Shown piece by piece: positions 6,116-9,199 of a stretch of DNA of 9,199 nucleotides; position 1 is the stretch's first letter; each line of letters starts with the position of its first letter. The position numbers and the translations under genes were made by a program. This DNA is from an uncultured Kiritimatiellota bacterium (lineage in GTDB: Bacteria > Verrucomicrobiota > Kiritimatiellia > RFP12 > UBA1067): positions 1-9,199 of the forward strand of contig CAKULR010000059.1 in NCBI GenBank assembly GCA_934667295.1. The letters are read 5' to 3'. Under the pieces are notes generated by a model. That model saw nothing but the letters and a program-made list of their open reading frames with translations, ran no database searches and was not told the DNA's origin.

Positions 6116-7741
6116 TCAGTCCTTGATCTCGCCCTTCTTCAGGCGGTCGAAATAGTCCTTCGTGGTCTTCCACACGACCGGCGAGAGCAGCACGAGGGCG
6201 ACCAGGTTGGGGAAGGCCATCAGGCCGTTGAAGGTGTCCGCGATGCCCCACACCACCGAAACCGTGAGGTAGGGGCCGATGAAGACGACGAGCACGTAGA
6301 GGAGGCGGTAGACCTTCACGAGGCCGGTGCGCTTCGGCCCCACGAGGTATTCAAGGCACTTCTCGGAGTAGTAGTCCCAGCCGAGGATCGTCGTGAAGGC
6401 GAAGAACGTGAGGGCCGTCATCAGGAAGAAGCTCGCGATGAAGTCGGCCTGCGGACCGAGGAAGGCGAGGCCGCGCGAGAACGCCTCGATCGTGATGTCC
6501 ACGCCCTTGAGGCCGAGCGACGGCTCCCAGGCGCCCGTCACGACGATGGCGAGGCCCGTCATCGTGCAGATCACGATCGTGTCGATGAACGTGCCCGTCA
6601 TGCAGACGAGCCCCTGGCGCGTCGGCTCGTTCGTCTTCGCCGCCGCCGCCGCGATCGGGGCCGAGCCGAGGCCTGCCTCGTTCGAGAAGATGCCGCGCGC
6701 GATGCCCTTCTGCATCGCGATGAAGATCGTGCCCACCATGCCGCCCGTGAACGCGCTCGGGTTGAACGCCGCGCGCACGATCAGCTCCAGCGCGGCCGTC
6801 ACCTTCGAGAGGTTGCCCAGGAGGAGGAACGCGATGATGACCACGTAGAAGATCGCCATGAACGGCACGATCACCGTCGAGACCTTCGCGATGCGCTGGA
6901 GGCCGCCGATCACGACGAGACCCACGCACGCCGTCACGATGAGGCCCGCCACGACCACGGGCACCGAGTAGGTGGTGCCGAAGAGCTGCAGGCCCGTCGC
7001 CATGTCCGCTGGGTTGAAGTTCGGGTCGAAGAAGCGCTGCACGGCGGAGGTGATGCCGTGGATCTGCGTGATCGTGCCGATGCCCATGATGCCCGCGAGG
7101 GCGCCGAAGACCGCGAATGCGACGGCGAGCGGCTTCCACTTCCTCCCGAGGCCCTTTTCGATGTAGTAGAACGGTCCGCCCAGCACGCGGCCGTCGGGCG
7201 CGACCTCGCGGTACTTCACCGCGAGAAGGCCCTCGGCGTACTTCGTCGCCATGCCGAAGAAGGCCGCCACCTCCATCCAGAAGAGCGCGCCGGGGCCGCC
7301 CGTGCCGATGGCCGTCGCGACGCCCACGATGTTGCCCGTGCCGATCGTCGCGGAGAGCGCGGTGCAGAGCGCGCCGAACTGGCTCACCTCGCCGTTCACG
7401 CCCGGATCCACCTCCTGGTGGAACATGTACTGGAACGCGCGCTTGAGGTTGAAGAGGTGGATGAAGCGGAGGATGCACGTGAGGAGGAGGCCCGTCACGA
7501 GGATGGAGGCGATGAGCGGCACGCCCCACACCCAGCCGTCCACCATGTCCACGAAGTTCGTGAAGGACACCAGCCAGTCGCTCGTCGCCTCCACCGTCTT
7601 CGCGACGGCCCCGGTCTGCGCCGCCTCGGGCGTCGTCTCAACCACCTTCAGCGCCGTGGGCGCGGCGTTCGTGGCGGTCTGCGCCAGCGTCGCAAGCCCC
7701 GCAAACACCGCAGTTCCAACCGCAGCAAACATCCTCTTCAT
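6116..7741 (-). CDS. AGCS-family alanine/glycine:cation symporter
   Basis: This 541-residue inner-membrane protein belongs to the alanine or glycine:sodium symporter family. Visible hallmarks are ATIGTGNIVGVATAI (131-145) with the GTGN substrate/cation loop, GGPGALFWM (148-156), and IFSNEAGLGSAPIAAAAA (351-368). About ten to eleven hydrophobic segments run from residue 73 to 523. It is longer than the usual 450-490 residues because of a leading hydrophobic stretch (5-20), which looks like a signal peptide, and a Thr/Ala-rich linker to about residue 55. The start at 7741 is favoured because AAAGG lies 6 bases upstream and a promoter sits close by. The frame opens further to 7828, but that start lies upstream of the predicted promoter. 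The gene heads a transcript that continues into the ROK gene. The exact solute (alanine, glycine or other) cannot be fixed from sequence. Confidence 0.92.
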   Translation of the reverse strand: MKRMFAAVGTAVFAGLATLAQTATNAAPTALKVVETTPEAAQTGAVAKTVEATSDWLVSFTNFVDMVDGWVWGVPLIASILVTGLLLTCILRFIHLFNLKRAFQYMFHQEVDPGVNGEVSQFGALCTALSATIGTGNIVGVATAIGTGGPGALFWMEVAAFFGMATKYAEGLLAVKYREVAPDGRVLGGPFYYIEKGLGRKWKPLAVAFAVFGALAGIMGIGTITQIHGITSAVQRFFDPNFNPADMATGLQLFGTTYSVPVVVAGLIVTACVGLVVIGGLQRIAKVSTVIVPFMAIFYVVIIAFLLLGNLSKVTAALELIVRAAFNPSAFTGGMVGTIFIAMQKGIARGIFSNEAGLGSAPIAAAAAKTNEPTRQGLVCMTGTFIDTIVICTMTGLAIVVTGAWEPSLGLKGVDITIEAFSRGLAFLGPQADFIASFFLMTALTFFAFTTILGWDYYSEKCLEYLVGPKRTGLVKVYRLLYVLVVFIGPYLTVSVVWGIADTFNGLMAFPNLVALVLLSPVVWKTTKDYFDRLKKGEIKD

Positions 7742-7778
7742 CGTCGACCTTTCCGTGTTATTTTCAGAAAACAAGGCG

Positions 7779-7807
7779 ATTCTACCAAAAGCCCCGCACA
7801 CCATCAA
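7779..7807 (-). promoter_or_regulatory. sigma70-type promoter of the symporter-ROK operon
   Basis: On the minus strand TTGATG (7802-7807) is separated by exactly 17 bases from TAGAAT (7779-7784), which is also preceded by TGG as an extended -10. The predicted transcript start is near 7772, about 30 bases before the ATG. The repeat island begins only 4 bases upstream of the -35, so changes in it could affect expression. Confidence 0.7.
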
Positions 7808-7810
7808 GGG

Positions 7811-8031
7811 GAGATTAAGTCGCCGCAAAGGAGAGATTAAGTCGCCGCTTCGCGGCTTTAAGTGGTTAAATCGCCGCTGCGCGGCTTTAAATGCCGTCCG
7901 GCTTCATTGCAGAGCCCGGACGCGACGGAGCGCGTCCCTCCCTTGCCTTCATATGTTATCTAGAAGTCGCGCAGCCAACTTAAAGCCGCGAAGCGGCGAC
8001 TTCACCACTTAAAGGCCGAAGGCCGACTTAA
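7811..8031. repeat. inverted array of TTAAGTCGCCGC hairpin units
   Basis: This island fills the gap between trmJ and the symporter promoter. A 16-base direct repeat (GAGATTAAGTCGCCGC) lies at 7811-7826 and 7833-7848. From 7837 to 7891 two hairpin units of about 29 bases follow, each with a GCCGC/GCGGC stem, joined by GTGG. From 7979 to 8031 the same two-unit arrangement appears in the opposite orientation, with stems GCCGC/GCGGC and GGCC/GGCC. The outermost 8 bases match as TTAAGTCG (7837-7844) and CGACTTAA (8024-8031). The right end abuts the trmJ stop codon (8033-8035). The structure resembles a small palindromic, MITE-like element. It codes for nothing visible. It might act as a 3' stabiliser or transcription barrier for trmJ, which is inference. 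Confidence 0.7.
7918..7942 (-). repeat. single REP-like element nested in the hairpin island
   Basis: Read on the minus strand from 7942, the foot GGGAG is followed by the stem GGACGCG/CGCGTCC around a 6-base loop. It matches the doublet at 43-112 in foot, length (25 bases) and stem layout. Stem position 3 is A/T here and T/A there, so pairing is kept by compensatory change. It lies between the two arms of the surrounding hairpin array, so one element probably inserted into or recombined with the other. Confidence 0.65.
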
Positions 8032-8032
8032 T

Positions 8033-8788
8033 TCATGCAATGGAGGGCTTGCGGCCTTCGAGGGCGGGGTTGTGGTGGGCCCAGAGGGCCTGGCGGGCGA
8101 CGCCGAGCATGATGGCGGCGTCGTCGCGCGTCTGCACGCCGCGCGAGAAGATGCGGTGGATGCCCTGCATCATGTGCTCGGTCTGTTTCTCGTCCATGAA
8201 GCCGATGTCCCGCAGCATCGTCTGCCAGTTCTTCATCAGCTGCATCTTCTGCGCCTGGGGCGCGGGCGGGGCCTTCTCGTGCGGCGGCACGTAGGCGCCC
8301 GTCGCGGTGAAGAACTCGTAGCAGGTGATGAGCACGGCCTGGGAAAGGTTGATGGAGGTGTAGCCCTCGTCGACGGGGATGCGGATGAGGTGGGTACACT
8401 GGGCGACCTCCTCGTTGAGAAGGCCCTTGTCCTCGCGGCCGAAGACGAGCGCGACGGGACCGGTCGCGGCGAGCGCGAGGAGGTCGGGCGCGCAGTCGCG
8501 CGGGGCCTTCACGTGCTGGCGGTAGAGCCCGCCCCGGGCCGTCGTGCCGACCACGGCCACGCAGTCCGCGACGGCCTCCTCGAACGTGGCGCACTCGCGC
8601 CGGTTCCGCAGGATGTCCGTCGCGTGGACGGCCATGCGCTCGCCCTCGCCCCAGTCGTTCTGGAGGTTGGGCGCGGCGAGCACGAGGTTGTGGAAGCCCA
8701 TGTTGGCCATCGCGCGGCAGGCGCTGCCGACGTTGCCCGTGTAGAGGGTTCCGACGAGGACGATCTTGATGTTGTCGAGCACGGACAT
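8033..8788 (-). CDS. trmJ: tRNA (cytidine/uridine-32) 2'-O-methyltransferase, TrmJ type
   Basis: The 251-residue protein is a SPOUT (SpoU/TrmH-class) methyltransferase. Motif 1 is YTGNVGSACRAMANMG (16-31) with N19 and R25, motif 2 is ALVFGREDKGLLNEE (113-127), and motif 3 is IPVDEGYTSINLSQAV (137-152), which forms the trefoil knot that binds S-adenosylmethionine. The opening IKIVLVGTLYTGNVGS and a helical C-terminal tail (about 180-245) fit TrmJ better than TrmH or TrmL. TrmJ methylates ribose 32 in the tRNA anticodon loop in the cytoplasm. The length fits the family. GGGGAG lies 8 bases before the chosen ATG at 8788; the reading frame continues further upstream but into the preceding gene. 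That gene ends 5 bases before this start, so the two are probably co-transcribed. A related SPOUT enzyme acting on another RNA cannot be excluded. Confidence 0.87.
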   Translation of the reverse strand: MSVLDNIKIVLVGTLYTGNVGSACRAMANMGFHNLVLAAPNLQNDWGEGERMAVHATDILRNRRECATFEEAVADCVAVVGTTARGGLYRQHVKAPRDCAPDLLALAATGPVALVFGREDKGLLNEEVAQCTHLIRIPVDEGYTSINLSQAVLITCYEFFTATGAYVPPHEKAPPAPQAQKMQLMKNWQTMLRDIGFMDEKQTEHMMQGIHRIFSRGVQTRDDAAIMLGVARQALWAHHNPALEGRKPSIA

Positions 8789-8793
8789 GTCGT

Positions 8794-9199
8794 TCACTCC
8801 CCGGTGCGGGGGCCGGAGGACTCGCGGCCGAAGCCCTTCGGCGTCGAGGTGTCGCTGTGGATGGTCTGCCGCTTCTCGTTCAGCGGGTTGCGCACGCTCG
8901 CGCAGAGCGTGCCCTGGAAGCGGACGAGGAAGCCCTTGCCGTCGGACGCCTTCCGCGCGACGAGGCACCCCGTCCCCTGCTCGAAGTACTCCCACTCCTC
9001 GTCCTCGTCGAGGTAGAGGTTCCCGGCGGTGGACATGCGCTGGTAGGCGGTGAAGCGCGTGCCGTCCGGCAGTTCGACGCGCACCTTCAGCTTCGACTTG
9101 AACGGCAGCTGCACGCCGTTGGAGAGCACGAAGGTGGAGGTGCGCGGCTCCTTGTCGGCCCCGTAGTCGACGTGGACGAACTCTCCCGACTCGTCCACG
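8794..9199 (-). CDS. unrecognised protein, 5' end beyond the window
   Basis: About 134 C-terminal residues are visible. The frame is open to the right edge, where the first complete codon is GTG; this is more likely an internal valine than a start. I do not recognise a family. The sequence alternates short hydrophobic and charged stretches, suggesting beta structure (for example KLKVRVELPDGTRFTAY at 36-52), with an acidic run LDEDEEWEYFEQG at 63-75. The last 30 residues are polar and probably disordered. There is no membrane segment or signal in the visible part. The stop codon lies 5 bases before trmJ, so it probably shares that transcript; a link to RNA modification is not supported by anything else. 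Confidence 0.6.
   Translation of the reverse strand, partial: VDESGEFVHVDYGADKEPRTSTFVLSNGVQLPFKSKLKVRVELPDGTRFTAYQRMSTAGNLYLDEDEEWEYFEQGTGCLVARKASDGKGFLVRFQGTLCASVRNPLNEKRQTIHSDTSTPKGFGRESSGPRTGE

Noticed and set aside
7742..7828. Extended N-terminus for the symporter
   Set aside because: That start lies upstream of the predicted promoter (7779-7807), and a ribosome binding site fits the start at 7741.
5957..7840. Long plus-strand open frame opposite the symporter gene
   Set aside because: The translation is dominated by Arg, Glu, His and Ala, and the minus strand encodes an unmistakable AGCS symporter.
7811..8031. CRISPR array
   Set aside because: Units are hairpins with near-identical content, inverted in two arms, with no unique spacers of constant length and no cas genes.

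Overview
The window is a GC-rich bacterial segment in which every gene I can support lies on the minus strand, so transcription runs from the right end to the left end. Sampled lines of most genes are about 63-77% GC. The gene content (a symporter with a signal-like N-terminus, a divergent ROK protein, a Tat-type ferredoxin aldo/keto reductase and an AAA ATPase of the PF01637/DUF234 type) fits an anaerobic bacterium, possibly of the Verrucomicrobiota/Kiritimatiellota/Lentisphaerota group. That placement is an inference from gene style, and no rRNA or marker gene is present to confirm it.

Layout in transcription order. (1) At the right edge is the 3' part of an unrecognised gene (8794-9199), followed after 5 bases by a TrmJ-type tRNA 2'-O-methyltransferase (8033-8788). 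(2) The 8032-7812 gap is filled by a nested repeat island: hairpin units carrying TTAAGTCGCCGC, arranged as two inverted arms around one REP-like element. (3) A good promoter (7779-7807) then drives an AGCS-family alanine/glycine:cation symporter (6116-7741) and, 25 bases later, a divergent ROK-family protein (4705-6090). (4) A lower-GC, 180-base spacer holds three exact copies, plus one degenerate copy, of a GATTAGGTGCACC element and an extended -10 promoter. (5) Next come an AAA ATPase with a PD-(D/E)xK-like C-terminus (3109-4524, sampled at about 50-60% GC), a Tat-signal aldo/keto reductase with two ferredoxin motifs (1716-3077), and a membrane polyferredoxin that joins NapH-like and NapG-like halves in one chain (286-1719). 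The last two genes overlap by ATGA. (6) The leftmost 285 bases are non-coding and hold a REP-like inverted doublet (43-112) and a degenerate 31-base tandem repeat (141-258).

The most interesting system is the aldo/keto reductase plus NapGH-like pair. It reads as a compact electron-transfer chain that could pass electrons from the membrane pool through Fe-S clusters to an exported reductase of unknown substrate. The ATPase upstream looks foreign by base composition and sits only 31 bases before the reductase, so it may now supply transcription for that pair. The REP-like elements at both ends of the window show compensatory stem changes and carry a GGAG foot, which suggests a transposase-mobilised repeat family in this genome.
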